DNA from: Anthoceros angustus
Taxonomy: Eukaryota; Streptophyta; Anthocerotopsida; Anthocerotales; Anthocerotaceae
Assembly: GCA_010909165.1 (NCBI GenBank)
Contig: VJWM01000288.1
Coordinates: 1 to 64,000, forward strand
Length of the DNA: 64,000 nt
Direction of reading: 5' to 3'
Each line of letters starts with the position of its first letter. Within the stretch, counting starts at the first letter, position 1. The position numbers and the translations under genes were made by a program. Below the pieces are notes generated by a model, which had not been told where the DNA came from, did no database searches, and saw only the letters and a list, made by a program, of their open reading frames with translations. This document shows, piece after piece, positions 1-11,170 of this stretch.

Positions 1-842
1 AGAAATGACATATAAAGCGGGTGGTGTAGGCACCCGGTCTAAACAAGATCACGGACCTCGGCTCACTTCGATGCCGATCGAGTTAGCGTCTCGGCCCGGA
101 CTCGGCCGCTCCCTGCCGAGCGGGCCCTTGCGTCGGGCGCCTGACCCTAAAACGGTCTCGGCCTCACGGCCTCGATGTTCGGCTCGCCCCGCGTCCGTTC
201 CCTAATACATGCTTAAGGTCATACGTCGGCATGAACTAGTTGCCGCACACCTTTTTTCGTTCATCGACTGCAGTCTGTGGGACTGAATCATGTGATTATA
301 TTTGTGGGCACAATTGAGGCTGTGCCGAAGCCATCCCCCCACCCCAAACCTAAAGACTTTTTGTAAACAAATCCCAATATAGGCCTGCGACTCTCTGCCA
401 TTCGCAAGGCATCATCGCAAGGCCAAGAATAGGGCGCCGGCCGACCGGCGTCCTTCCCCTCAGACCTGGTTTGCTCCCCGACCGTCAACGGGTCAGCCTG
501 TCATCCAAATCTGACCACCGTGTCTTTTAGGGGTCTTTAGGGTTGTTGCAGGAGAATGACCGGTAGTGACCGGCAGCAATGGTCCTTGTCATGGGTGTTA
601 AATGCACCCCAAATAAGGTTAAGTCTTAGACCAGAACCCTTCGCTAGCATGAAATGGACCTTGTATCACTGGTTCACACGAATTGTCACCCTTCTTTTCT
701 GTCTTAAATTCACTCATACCCCAAAAACCACGAGTTCAAAACCCATGTGAAGCCTCCTTCAGGAGATAAAAGTCACAAAACCCTCTTCTTGGATATTCAC
801 CCCCTTCGAAAGATACTGTCTTAGGCAAGCAGTATCCTAATT
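1..842. other. Unassigned repeat-like flank
   Basis: I find no supported gene here. The first ~210 bases are GC-rich with many CCTCGGC/CTCGG words, as often seen in plant LTRs and spacers, but no boundary or partner copy is visible in the window. The rest, up to the point where copia-A reverse-transcriptase similarity stops near 843, is AT-richer and does not continue the pol reading frame on the minus strand. Confidence 0.3.
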
Positions 843-985
843 GATGTTCACAACGGGGCTATAGAGCCTATTTTCCTCGTAGTCAAACCCTGGGATCTGT
901 GTGAAACCACGAGCCACTAGTCTTGCCTTATGACGTGCAACAGTGCCATCGGGGTTCAGTTTTCTCCTGAATGTCCACTTACATG
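843..985 (-). pseudogene. Copia-A reverse transcriptase, N-terminal fragment
   Basis: The minus strand translates to KWTFRRKLNPDGTVARHKAR followed by LVARGFTQ, the standard start of a copia reverse transcriptase. After a YSPVV motif the frame hits a stop and similarity ends. The catalytic YVDD region is absent, so this is a 5' scrap of the RT domain. Confidence 0.8.
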
Positions 986-1444
986 ATACTGGCTTCCTTC
1001 TAGCTGGTAGATCAGTGAGCCTCCACGTCTTGTTAGCAATAAGTGAGCCGTACGTACTCCGACTTTACGGCAGCACACCACTCAGGGGTGCTAAGGGCTT
1101 CCTCAATGGAAAGTGGCACACCTTGCATCTCGACGGCAGAAAGGGCCCACTGTAGACATAGTTGGATAGAATCACTGCTTGGGTCTTGTGTCTGTGCAGG
1201 TACCTCTAGAGCAGGAGTAACTGCCTAGTTGGCGAAGGAGTCCCTCGGGTTATAAGGTGGGTTCTTCCATGCATAGCTTGGCGATTGATGACGTGTGGAA
1301 CGCCTTGGAGCTATAGGTGGCTCATCAACAAGACCTGGTACTTAAGGTTGTGGCTGGTGTACCTCTCGAGATTACCTCGATTAGCGATGTCTTGGACTTG
1401 TGCGAGGTTGTGGGCATGCACAGGCGTGAGCAGGATTGGAGGTG

Positions 1445-1814
1445 CTAGAGAATGTGGTGATCTTTGGGTGGCTGGTCCAACAGATGAGTGATCTCTTGGT
1501 CTTGGACTGGCGTATTCTCATCCTCATATGATGTGGTCCCCCCAAGAGCAAGAGGGGACTCGTGGAGAGAGTGACCATGGATGCTAGGTGCAGGGAGAGG
1601 TTCACACATAGAGGAAGTGTGGAAATAAGAGTTCAGGATATGAGACTCGTTGAATTGCACGCTGCTGGAGAAGGTTACCTCTCTTGTGAGGGGATTGAAG
1701 AGCTGGTCAGAGTACCCGATGAACAGCAGCTTGGTGAATTTGTCGTCCCATTTTCTTCTGGTGGCATCTGGAATTTGTGCAAAAGCAGGGCTACCGAAAA
1801 TACGAAGGTGAGAG
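1445..1814 (-). pseudogene. Copia-A integrase, C-terminal part (downstream of the insertion)
   Basis: Reading on the minus strand it starts at SHLRIFG and continues through a KLLFIGYSDQ segment, the conserved post-catalytic part of copia integrases. It joins in frame to the KPRV at 3,923 once the intervening 2.1-kb element and one copy of its 3-bp target duplication are disregarded. Downstream the frame degrades before the RT fragment. Confidence 0.8.
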
Positions 1815-3919
1815 AAACAGCGTCTCTCAGCATAGGGGTTATTCTCCATTAAAGGGGTTTGGGTCCCTAAAGACCAAAAAATGACCCTCGAAAACGGGCC
1901 AAAATGCATCATCTTTAGCAAAACCACTCTTTAGACATGTCTTGAAAGACATTGACCATGTTATTTTCGTGAATACTTACGCTATGAGGTTGAAGCCGAA
2001 GAAGGTTCATTTCACCTTCACAAGGAAGGGATTTCAAGGATTTTTAACGGTGCTAGGAATCCTAAACACCTCTTTTGACGATAGTACTTCCTAGCGGGGT
2101 GAGCAGGCAAACCAAACAAAATTAGTCCAGCAAGCCAAAGCTGCGGACGTCCGGCGCAACCAACACTAAAAGTAGCAATTCAAGCGAAAAGAAGCAAGCT
2201 GCGCGGACGTCCGGCGCATTGTGAAGAACATTAAATAGCGATCATGGCCATCTCGAGAGGACCAAACTACGACTCTAAAAGTAGGGCGTCACGGTGCTTG
2301 AGTACACAACCCGGATCTCCATTGTTAGAGTGAAAAACATAGAAGGAATTGGAACAATCGCGGACGTTCGGCACATTGGCGCGAGTCTGCTAAAACTGCG
2401 CCGGGGCGCATTTCTGAGACCCCAATCTTGTGGGCGTCGGCGAGATGGAAATGGTGGAGTGGATCGCGGACGTCATCATGTATATTGTTTGTCTTCTTAA
2501 AACATCTCGGGATAGGTGCAGATAGACTCAATGGCTAAGAACTCCAGGTTAAGCACCGGTCGGATCGAGGATGGGGTGCTTGACTTTGGTGCTTTTAGAA
2601 CTTCCAGTTATGCACTCTTGGGTTGATTAGTGCTAGGATGGCTTGTTTTGGCGCTTTGAAAACTTTGTAACAACTCCACTCTTAAGCAACCTAGAGGCGT
2701 ATCAATACTAGGATGGAGTGTTGATTTTTAGTGGTTTGAAAAATTTGTAAATCATCCGGTATCTAGGCGTAAAGTCATGAATATTATTTTTGAAAATCAT
2801 TTGTTGGTTGATGTTATATTCCACATTCGCTTTGTATACAACATGTAAAACCTTTTGGCCTTACTCTATGTGCCCCATGACTTGCATTTGGATCTTTGAT
2901 TGGTCGCCAAATGTCCGCTCATTCGAGTTTGATGCACGTATAGATGCATAGGCCTTGGTTTCTAGATGAGCTACATTTTCCAAAATTCGACATGTATGAT
3001 GGTGGTTTCTAATGGCCAACCTTTTGAAGGCGACAATGTTTCACAATGTTTTGCGAGAGAAGCAAGAAAATAAATAGAATAGATGATTTTTCCTTGAGTA
3101 ATGAAAGCATCGGATGCGATCGAACACAAGCATAAGAGCATCTGCACGCGCTGAGCCCTAGTGAGAGCCAGTATCTGAAGAAAGAGGGCTAGTCGCCGGG
3201 GGTTTTGACCAAATGGTGAGTATTTCGGTGAGGCTCGAAGGAGGACTGTACCCACCATGGCCCACTACTGTGGCACTAGGTGTTCGAGAGACTATAGCCA
3301 AGCCAGAGAGATTTTGAATTTAAGATCGACTTGCTCCATGTGCCACCCATGGATAGATTAAGGTTGAAAGCGACGGACTTGACAAGAAGAAATGTAAGCT
3401 GAAGAGTTTGATCAAGAGCGGTTGAGGAGGCCTCACCATCCTTTACCTTGTCCAATTCTGCCGGCCCAATCTGCAGATCTAAGTGCGGCTTATCTCCGGA
3501 GGGGCGGTCGGGCAGGTATGCTGCCGTGCAGGATTGCTCGAATCACGGGGTTTGAAAAGAGAATTGATGTGAGTGTTGGTGCGGTGGCAAGTGTGCACGC
3601 AACTTGAGCGAAAGTGCTTGCCTACACAAGTATTGACGCAACCCTCTCCAAACCCGGTGTATTGCACCTCTTTGGAGTATAAGTGCGCCGGACGTTCGGT
3701 GACTCCACTCTTTGGAGCATAAGTCGATCATCCGGCCACTTGGTACAAAGTGTGTCCGTCATTTGTGCGGACGGTGGGCACAAGGTCTTCCTTGGGCTCG
3801 GATGCATGGGCTCTGGATTCGCAAATCACTGAAAACAGTGGAATGAGACATGTGCATTTCTGGATGGTTGGGGCCAAAATGGGGTTTGGAGACAAACCCC
3901 TATGCTGAGAAACACTGTT
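1815..3919. mobile_element. 2.1-kb non-autonomous TIR DNA transposon inserted in copia-A
   Basis: Both ends carry an inverted repeat of about 25 bp. The left end begins AAACAGCGTCTCTCAGCATA and the inward-read right end begins AACAGTGTTTCTCAGCATA; both continue with GGGGTT, and two internal positions differ. GAG flanks both ends (1,812-1,814 and 3,920-3,922). Removing the element plus one GAG restores the integrase frame exactly, which is strong support for the boundaries. A 3-bp duplication fits CACTA or PIF/Harbinger superfamilies, but the terminus is neither a canonical CACTA end nor a TWA target, so the class is unsettled. No transposase was recognised inside. A 95-codon minus-strand ORF at 2,971-3,258 is unrecognised. 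Confidence 0.75.
2140..3705. repeat. Recurrent CGGACGTYCGGCGCA-like motif inside the TIR element
   Basis: GGACGTCCGGCGCA occurs at about 2,147 and 2,207, with close variants (GGACGTTCGGCACATTG, GGACGTTCGGTG) near 2,363 and 3,692. The core ACGTCCGG/ACGTTCGG is partly palindromic. The copies lie towards both ends of the element, as transposase-binding subterminal repeats often do, though the spacing is irregular and only four copies are seen. Confidence 0.45.
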
Positions 3920-3922
3920 GAG

Positions 3923-4575
3923 ACTCTTGGTTTATGGCCATGCTATCTTTCAAAAGGAGTTGTGTGGAGAAGGTCCTTAGTAGGGAGTCTGTTTTTCAAG
4001 TACATTGAGGTAGAGACAGCTTCGGCCCAAAAGCCTTTGGAGAGGGAGGCCAACTTGAGCAGGGAACGGGAGATTTCAAGAAGAGAACGATGTAGGCGAA
4101 CTACAAAATGGTTCTGAGAAGGTCTGTAAGGTATTGTTAACTAGTGATGGATGCCTTTGGACTGACACAATTTTCGAAAAGCTTGACTAATGTACTCACC
4201 CCCGTTATCAGTACACGGGGTGGCTACCTGGGAACCTGTCTTTCTCTCGGCGGAAAGGAGAAACTCCTAGAAACGGGAGAGGGCTTTGTCCTTATGGCGA
4301 AGAAAGTAGATATGACAATACCTGCTTCATTTGTCGAAAAAGCTAATGACGTAAGAGTGGCCGCCGAAAGAGACAGTGCTCATGGGTCCACAAATATCTG
4401 AGTGGACGACCTCTAAACGATGACGTGCACGGGTAGGTGTAGGGTCATTGAAGGGTAGCTGGTTAAGTTTGGTATAGTGACACATCTCACAGGAGAAGAC
4501 TTTGGGTTGATTCAATTTGACAGGGTCTTTGTACATGCTGGGGTTGGAGAGCACAGCAAGATGTCTAGGGTTCAT
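3923..4575 (-). pseudogene. Copia-A GAG-pre-integrase and integrase core
   Basis: The minus strand shows CEMCHYTKLNQLPF (zinc-finger/GAG-pre-integrase part) followed by HSDICGPM, the first catalytic aspartate region of copia integrase. Further on, after frame changes, are WAEAVSTSMYLKNRLPTKDL and HGHKPRV. The reading frame is interrupted by stops and shifts. The break at KPRV/SHLRIFG is where the TIR element landed. Confidence 0.8.
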
Positions 4576-4593
4576 GTAGCTTTCGCAACAATG

Positions 4594-5124
4594 CTAGAGG
4601 AAAAACTCTGTTGATGTGGTGGAAGGTGTGGTGTCCACGAGGAGGGATGAAGATTGAATATTTAACAGGCACAGATCATTGAATGGCAACCCATGTGCAA
4701 GGGTAGTTTGGGTAGGATCCTTTGAGTGCCATCTTAGATAGTGATCACCTTGGAATGTGATGGTGAGATCGTACTCTATGGCTAGCTTACGAATTGACAG
4801 GAAGTTCTTCGTCATTGCAGGTACATGTAGGACTCCGTTGATTGTAAGAAGTTCGCCAGTGGAAAGGGAAAGTTGGACTTGGCCGAATGTAGCAATCGGC
4901 AGGGCGCTGTCGTCGCCAAGGAGCACATGCTGATATGAAAACACGTTGTGATAGGAGATGAACATATCTCTACAGCTGCAAATATGAGTGGTTGCCCCTG
5001 AATCAAGAAACCAGCGACTGGTATCCGTTCTAGTCAAGGTAAGGCAGACTGCTAGGATGGAACTGGAAGGTGGAGAGTGGCCGCTGTGGTGATGTGCATC
5101 TCGTTGCGTGGTGCTTCCCGTCAA
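4594..5124 (-). pseudogene. Copia-A aspartic protease region
   Basis: One 176-codon frame contains RWFLDSGATTHICS, the catalytic DSG motif of copia proteases, followed by LLGDDSALPIATFGQV and VLHVPAMTKNFLSIRKLA, which is the normal continuation of this domain. It leads toward the GAG-pre-integrase at 4,575. The segment itself is open but is separated from gag and integrase by frame breaks. Confidence 0.85.
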
Positions 5125-5151
5125 GGTTCCCCATTGAGTTTCTTCCTACAC

Positions 5152-6102
5152 TCATGTTCGTAATATAATGGCCAGGGATCCTGCACCAGTTGCAGGCCCC
5201 TTTAGAACTTCTATTAGGAAACTGACGGTTGCCTTGATAACTTGCAGGATGCCCGGACTGGTTCGGGGTCTTCTACTGGAGAAGTTGCCACGACCTCTGC
5301 CTCTCCTGGTGCCTCTTCCTCTTGATGTGAAGAGTGCGTGGTTTGCTGCAAACATTGGAGCAGCTCCAATGTTGGAGCGACTGCTGCCAGATCTGCTGGA
5401 CTCCTCTTTGAGAAGGGCTCCAACTACTTTGGTGAAGGTGTAAGATGGAACTCCTCCAACTGAGGTTGCCTGAATGGATTGCCTCAACACTGAATTATGA
5501 GAACTGACGAAAGTCCTATATGAAGCAGGCAAAGATGTTAGCAAAGCAACGGCTACCTACAGCTCAGTGACAGTGGTGCCACTATGAGCAAGTCGGGCCT
5601 GCAAGGATCGGAAGGTGTGTATGTGTTGCTCGATGCTATCGCTATCCTTCATCTTGAGTGGGTAAAACTGCCTCATTGCGTTTATTAGAGACATGGAGCT
5701 CTAGGACTAAAATATGTCTTTAAATACCTTCCATATGTCGTGCGCTGTTGTCTGACCTTGAGTGTGTTGCAGCATTGTTTTATCCAGTGCTGATATGAGG
5801 ACATTGCGTGCCCTCTTGTCTTTCTTTGACCATGCATCGACTTGGTCAAGTGTGGCAGGTGGAGTGGAAGTAAATGAGGGCTTAGGAAGCGTACCGTCTG
5901 TGATCGACATGAGATCATGTTCTTCTAAGAGGGCGGTTAGGCGCATCTCAAAGTCAGTTCCATTGAAACGGTCTCTATAGACTCTAGATTCTATCTTGCT
6001 AATGTTGATTACGGTTTGGACCGGTGTAGTCATTGCGGTTCTGATTTGCTCTCTCTTATTAGGTGCTGTGCTGAGTGGATCAAAAGCTAGCATACAGCCC
6101 AA
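5152..6102 (-). pseudogene. Copia-A gag
   Basis: Two overlapping frames make up the capsid-like gag. The N-terminal part (6,102-5,707) contains FNGTDFEMRLTALLEEHDL and a KDKRARNVLISALD stretch, the usual retrotransposon gag (UBN2-type) pattern ending IWKVFKDIF. The C-terminal part (5,544-5,152) is rich in Arg/Gly (RGRGTRRGRGRG), a nucleic-acid-binding tail. They are separated by a stop or frameshift near 5,700. Confidence 0.75.
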
Positions 6103-6620
6103 TGATTCCTAAGCAAATTTCTATGGTTATTCTATAACGTAGGGTACAAGGAATGCTTCTCCAATGCAACATGCATGGATTGGAGCAGTAATTATACGTG
6201 AGCTAGCTGGGCGCTAAGGTATTCTACGGGAACTGTCTGTATTGCTGTGAGTGGAGATGCACGGAAAAATCTTTGGTGATAACTGCTACTGCTGATTGGT
6301 GGGGCGTGACCCATTGCGGGAGGTGCACGCGGGTGCATACTGGGCGTGCTTTGATGAAAGCGATGAGATTGCTCATCTCTAATCCCTTGGTGGTAGGGGG
6401 CTCTCACTACTTTGTTCCGGCAATTTGTGCAGGTTGCTGAGCTAGGGCAAGGCGCGTTGCTCGAGGGCGCGTAAGCCGCTGGAGTACGGCCCCGAGGCAT
6501 CCTTCAGCCCTCTTGATTGTCGACTTCCCGAGTCTTCGGCTTGAGCTCATGCCATTACTCGGCTGGGTTGATGAAGACTACGCGCGACGGGCAGAGGCAA
6601 GCCCGAAGGGTGGGGACCGA

Positions 6621-6636
6621 TGGCACCCTGATACCA
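6621..6636 (-). other. Copia-A primer-binding site
   Basis: The minus strand reads TGGTATCAGGGTGCCA. This matches the plant copia primer-binding site complementary to the initiator methionine tRNA 3' end (TGGTATCAGAGC...). It marks the boundary between the 5' LTR, on its higher-coordinate side, and the leader. Confidence 0.75.
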
Positions 6637-6640
6637 CAAA

Positions 6641-7137
6641 GATACTCTAATGATGCGAAAGAAGTGAGTGATTTGCAGTAAGTGTCTAGCTTATATACAA
6701 GATTATAGTAAATGTTTAACCGTAACCTGGCAGTTTATGCGGGTGACAAGCATTAAGATCTTTCATCCAACTCCACGGGATATATACGCCACATATAATT
6801 CATGCAGAGCTTGCCATTTCAAGTCATGAGAACAAAATGGTCTCAAGGCCACGATGGATCTGTCGGCGCTATGCTCAGTTCTCTGTTTTTGCAACAAATG
6901 ATCCGTGCATGCCACACAATGGGGGGCCGGTGAGGCTACGCGCTCATTGCTGGGAGGTCCCATGGTTTTTTGTTTCCTCTGCAGAACTTGATGAATCCGC
7001 TAGAGATCGCGGCAAGGCAGGCTGTGGTTTGTTTTTCAGGTCTGGCAAAGCGGGAGGACTCTGACTGAGGACAGAGGCAGGAGGAGAGAGGCGGGTAGGA
7101 GGAAGCCGTGCGGCAGGGAGATACTGTATGGGGGTGG
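6641..7137 (-). mobile_element. Probable copia-A 5' LTR remnant
   Basis: This stretch lies between the copia-A primer-binding site and the 3' LTR of copia-B. A TATATAA box on the minus strand at 6,691-6,697 is placed correctly for an LTR promoter that transcribes into the element. No second copy of this LTR is in the window, so its outer edge cannot be fixed, and a clean CA end beside the primer-binding site is not visible. Confidence 0.45.
6691..6697 (-). promoter_or_regulatory. TATA box of the copia-A LTR promoter
   Basis: The minus strand reads TGTATATAAGC, with about 55 bp to the primer-binding site. That would place the start of transcription just downstream and leave a short R-U5. Inferred from position and sequence only. 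Confidence 0.4.
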
Positions 7138-7352
7138 TGTAGCGGTCCAGGATGGTCCAGGATCCAGACAGATGTTATTCAGATTAGACAGATTGGTGAG
7201 CAGGTGTGCTCAATACATTGGGGCTGTGCCCAAGCATTGCGTGTGGGTAACCGTCTCAATGTCGGTTCGCTAGAATGCCTATTCGATATCTGGCTTATTG
7301 TCAAGTAAATACGAACCGTGCCCTAAGGGCTAGTGTGCTACATAACTTAACA
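7138..7352 (-). repeat. Copia-B 3' LTR (215 bp)
   Basis: On the minus strand it starts TGTTAAGTTATGTAGCACAC right after the purine tract CTAAGTGGGAG (7,353-7,363) and ends ...GGACCGCTACA, giving the expected TG...CA ends. A second copy occurs at 24,724-24,926. The two differ mainly by 1-4 nt insertions or deletions rather than substitutions. Confidence 0.75.
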
Positions 7353-7363
7353 CTCCCACTTAG
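7353..7363 (-). other. Copia-B polypurine tract
   Basis: CTAAGTGGGAG on the minus strand directly precedes the 3' LTR. AAGTGGGAG-type tracts are typical plus-strand priming sites of plant copia elements. Confidence 0.6.
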
Positions 7364-7397
7364 TGCCTAGTCCTTAGGTTCTATAATTTTTCTTAAG

Positions 7398-8800
7398 CTA
7401 TTGAATATATGATAAGCTTCTTAGTCCCATGTTCGTCGCATGTTGTTGATGTTTAGCAGATGTGAGCGCCTTGGTAAGTACGTCTGCTGTCATTTGTTCT
7501 GTCGGCCAATACAGGACTTCGAACTTACCGCCTCTTACTACTTCTCTGATGAAGTGGAACTGAACTTCAATGTGTTTTGTTCTCGCGTGGAACTTCGGAT
7601 TATAAGTGAGTGCTATGGCACTTTGGTTATCACAATAAAGTGGTCTTCGTATGTCTTGTGTTTCTCCGAGTTCCGTTAGTTGTAGGAGTTGCCAGAGTCC
7701 GTCTTTGCAAGCATGTGTTAGCGAGCAGTACTCGGCCTCTGTTGAGCTGAGTGCGACCACCTGTTGTCTCTTGCTGCTCCAGCTTGTGGTTGTTCCTCCC
7801 AGTAGATAGGCATAGCTGCTTGTGCTTTTCCTGTTGTCAGCATTTCCTGCCCATTCGGCATCGCTATAACCTTCTAGTTGTAGAGGTTGACCTTGTTTAA
7901 TTGTCGATTGATATAACAGCCCTATGTCGGAGGTGCCTATAAAATGTCCCGAATACCGCTTTGCTTCCAATGGGCTTGTGTCGAGCCGCTAAGAATTGAG
8001 ATAGTGCTCCCGAAAATGCAAGGTCGTCTTGTGCATACCATAAGGTACATTAAACTGCCGATGGCGGACGAGTATGGTAACTCGTTGTTGCTTGGAGTAG
8101 CTGCTTGATATTCTTGATCTTCATCCTTGCTGAGTTTCAGGCATATTAAACTTAGCTAGAATTTCCTGAATGTACTTAGACTGATGGATGAAAATACTTC
8201 TAACTTCCCTATGCCTTAAAACTTGAATGCCTAAACAAAATGAAAGTTCACGGCAAGTGGTCATAGAGAAACGTTTAGCGAGCATGAGTCTGGTGTCTTC
8301 TAGGATGCCCTTAGAGTTAGACATAAGAACTATATCATCTACGTAAGCGCTAGTACGATAAAATGATTGCTTACTCTCTTAATATATATGTTACTATCTG
8401 AGTCTTGTAAAACCTAGCTCTTCTAAGGTGTCATCCGACTGAGTACCACTCCGGTGCACTTTGTTTGAGTCCAGTATAGGGCCTTCAATAATAAGCAAGC
8501 ATTATAAAGTTGTTTGTTGACTTTGAGTCCTTAGGGATCTCCATGTAGATAGTATGTTGAAGGTCACCATATAAAATGCGATCTTAATATCTAGTTGCAT
8601 AAGCTCATAATCATGATGAGCTAGGGCCATTAGGATTCTAAGTGAGGTTATTTTAATCTTGGACTAAAGGTCTCGTCGAAGCCATGTTTTTGTGAGTATC
8701 CCTTAGCCACTAGTCTAGCTTTATATCTTTCTATAGTACCGTCTGCATTTAATTTTATCTTAAAGGTCCATTTAGAACCTACTAGTTTTCTATCCTTAGG
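7398..8800 (-). pseudogene. Copia-B reverse transcriptase and RNase H
   Basis: The 190-codon frame at 7,398-7,970 is an intact copia RNase H. It shows GYSDAEWAGNADNRKSTSSY, SSTEAEYCSL, YCDNQSAIAL, ARTKHIEVQFHFIRE and the C-terminal TADVLTKAL. Upstream, 8,121-8,324 carries the post-YVDD part of RT (RFSMTTCRELSFCLGIQV). About 8,640-8,790 carries the RT start ([28 protein letters not shown]). Frameshifts and stops separate the three parts, so no functional polymerase can be made. Confidence 0.85.
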
Positions 8801-9827
8801 TAGGGTAGCTAGTGTCCAAGTTTTATTAGCTTTTAAGGATTCTAGTTCTGACCTTATTGCTTGCTTCCTGTGTTCCTTTTGTGCGCAGGTGATAGCCTCA
8901 CAGTAGTGTAGGACAAAGCGATCTATTGCGTTAAGACAATAGGCTAAATTATTTTTAGGATCCCTTGATTAGTTGGAGAATATTTGTTTATTTTACTGCG
9001 TTTGATCTGAGGGCGTCTACCTGGTATCGTTGATGTTATCAGTAACATGTCCTCGTTGGTATCCTCGGGATAGGCAATTGGATATCCTCGGCTTGCATAT
9101 GTGTAGGTTGAAGACTTGAATTAGCATTATCATTATTATTAAAATAAAGGTGCCTACTTGCTTTAGGAGTGCCGGGCCGGGGACGAGATTGGTTTGAGTT
9201 GTGTGTCCGGAAATCGCCTGCCGTATGTGAGTCATGAAGCACATGATCCGCAGGTTGCGGATAGCCGAGAGTGCCGGCTTCTACGATTGCACTGTGCTTC
9301 CGCTGCAATGTGTTGCCGTGAGAGCGCGTTGCTGAGGATGTGCAGCGGTGAGCCCGCGGTGGACGTCGATGAGCCATGGTGAGCTTGAGGTTGGCGCCAG
9401 CGTCTGAAATTGTCCATGTCTTGCGCCATGTGATGGGGCATGCACGCGTTGGGCTCTTGGGGCCGCTCGATCCTTCTCGAGATGCTGGCCGTGGAGCGGA
9501 TGCACTGGTGATGGCTTGATGGTTATGTGCACCTCGGGTGGTGTGTGTCCTCTGCGACTGCTTGCGAGATGGTGGTGGAGGTCTTGCGGCTATCCTCATC
9601 TGGGCGCTCGGTCCCTATTCCCCTCTCAAGAGGCGTTGGCTGGAGATGGAGCCAGGGTGGTGATGCAGTGAGTCAAGGTCGTCTTCAAATCGCCAAAACA
9701 ATTGATGGAGTCATTGCGCTGAGGCGAGTCCGAGTGAGTGTGGCCTAGTGCAGGTGGCGGTGGTGAGGTTGTGCAGGCTGGTGGAGGTTGCCAGTCTTTG
9801 GAGGTGCAGAAATCGGAGCCCACCTCA

Positions 9828-10873
9828 TCATGTTATGGGATTTAGTGGTGCTCCCAGCTTTTGGTTGCTGCATGTCCTCAAGGTGACGTCGCGAGAGTAG
9901 GTCACTCTGTGTGTCTGAGGATGGATGATCTTATAACCTTTCACCCCTTCTGTGAACCCAATGAAGATGTACTTTTGAGCTCTGTTGTCCAATTTCTTCC
10001 TAATAGCTTTTGGTACGTGTGCGTACACAGGAGCTCCAAATACCCGAAGGGAGGAAAGGTCTGGCTTGGTGCCGGTCCAAGCTTCGTATGGTGTGCCTTG
10101 TGGGAGAGCTGAGGTCAGTGTCCGATTGCTAATGTAGACGGCGTGTTGCATGGCCTCAGGCCAATAGGTCTTGGGCAGTTGAGCGTGGATGAGCATTGAG
10201 AGTCACAATAGTGCGATTCATTCTCTCGACACGCCCGTTTGTTGGGAGGTGTGGGGTGGTAACTATGCTTATTCCCTTGTCTCTACTGGATAAAGGGCTG
10301 GCCGTATTCACCACCTCCATCAACTGCGGAGACATAGGAGAGAGTCTCTGTTTGCTTCTCGCCACGTAGTGTACTCCTTAAAATAGGTAAGTGCTTGAGA
10401 TTTATGCTTGAGGGTAAATGACCGTGAATCGGCTAAAGTCGTCGATCGGCGGCATAGTAGTTGAAGCCAAACATGGATCTATTAAAGAGGCCACACAAGT
10501 CGAGTGAACTAGTGAGTCTCTTTGTGGCTCGTTGTAGATGTTTTGAGAGCAGACGATGGCTCTTCCCAAGTGTCAGCATGGTTGCGAATTCTTGACCTTG
10601 GTTAGTGAAATTCCATTAGGCTTGTGTCTTGATCATTTCCTTCATTCGTCTCATGTTCATATGCCCTAATCGGGCATGCCACAAATATGTCTGACTTTGT
10701 GTGTGTGTTGCTGCAGATAGGGAGGAGGGGTGGGTGACCCTGAGGTGATACAAGTCGTCATGCTTGAGGTTGCCGGTGGCAATCAAGTCGCCTTGAGGAG
10801 TCTCTATCACACAATGTCCATCACCAAAGCAAACGTAGCAGCCTGCCTGATCCACTTTACGGACTGAGAACAA
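9828..10873 (-). pseudogene. Copia-B GAG-pre-integrase and integrase
   Basis: The frame at 10,616-10,873 has LWHARLGHMNMRRMKEMI, the H-H half of the integrase zinc-binding domain. The frame at 10,156-10,365 has LPTNGRVERMNRTIV around the third catalytic acid. The frame at 9,828-10,196 has LPKTYWPEAMQHAVYISNR and SLRVFGAPVYAHVPK, the C-terminal part. The central catalytic region is degraded. Confidence 0.85.
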
Positions 10874-11170
10874 ATTTTTGGTAAGGCCGGGTACTAGTAG
10901 GACATCGATATTTGCGGGGTGGAGTCTGGTTGGACGTTTAAATCTCGACCCATGGCCTGTGATTACGTGGAGTCATCGCCTGGCAGTGTGGTGGTCTGCG
11001 GTATAATCTTTGTGAAATATTCTTTGTGGGGTCATGTGTTGAGAGGCCCGGAATCTATGTACCAAGTGTGTGCCTCTTGGGCGATGGGGGCCTTAACTAA
11101 GGCGGAGGGATTCTATGTCTGAGTTCGTAGGTTGTATGGGTTGTGAAAGCCTTGGAATGGCGTTGCATAG

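Larger units (their letters stand above)
843..6640 (-). mobile_element. Copia-A: truncated Ty1/copia LTR retrotransposon
   Basis: Seen in order on the minus strand: primer-binding site, leader, gag, protease (DSGATTH), GAG-pre-integrase, integrase, then the start of reverse transcriptase. The protease-integrase-RT order is the copia order. Frames are broken throughout, and the element stops inside RT near 843, so RNase H and a 3' LTR are missing. The integrase is split by a separate 2.1-kb insertion (1,815-3,919). Its gag and integrase sequences are clearly different from those of copia-B, so it belongs to another copia family. It is a non-functional relic. Confidence 0.85.

Noticed and set aside
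6641-7352. A single 712-bp LTR shared by both copia elements
   Set aside because: The second LTR copy at 24,724-24,926 matches only 7,138-7,352, which has its own TG...CA ends. The copia-B LTR is therefore about 215 bp, and the rest belongs to copia-A or another sequence.
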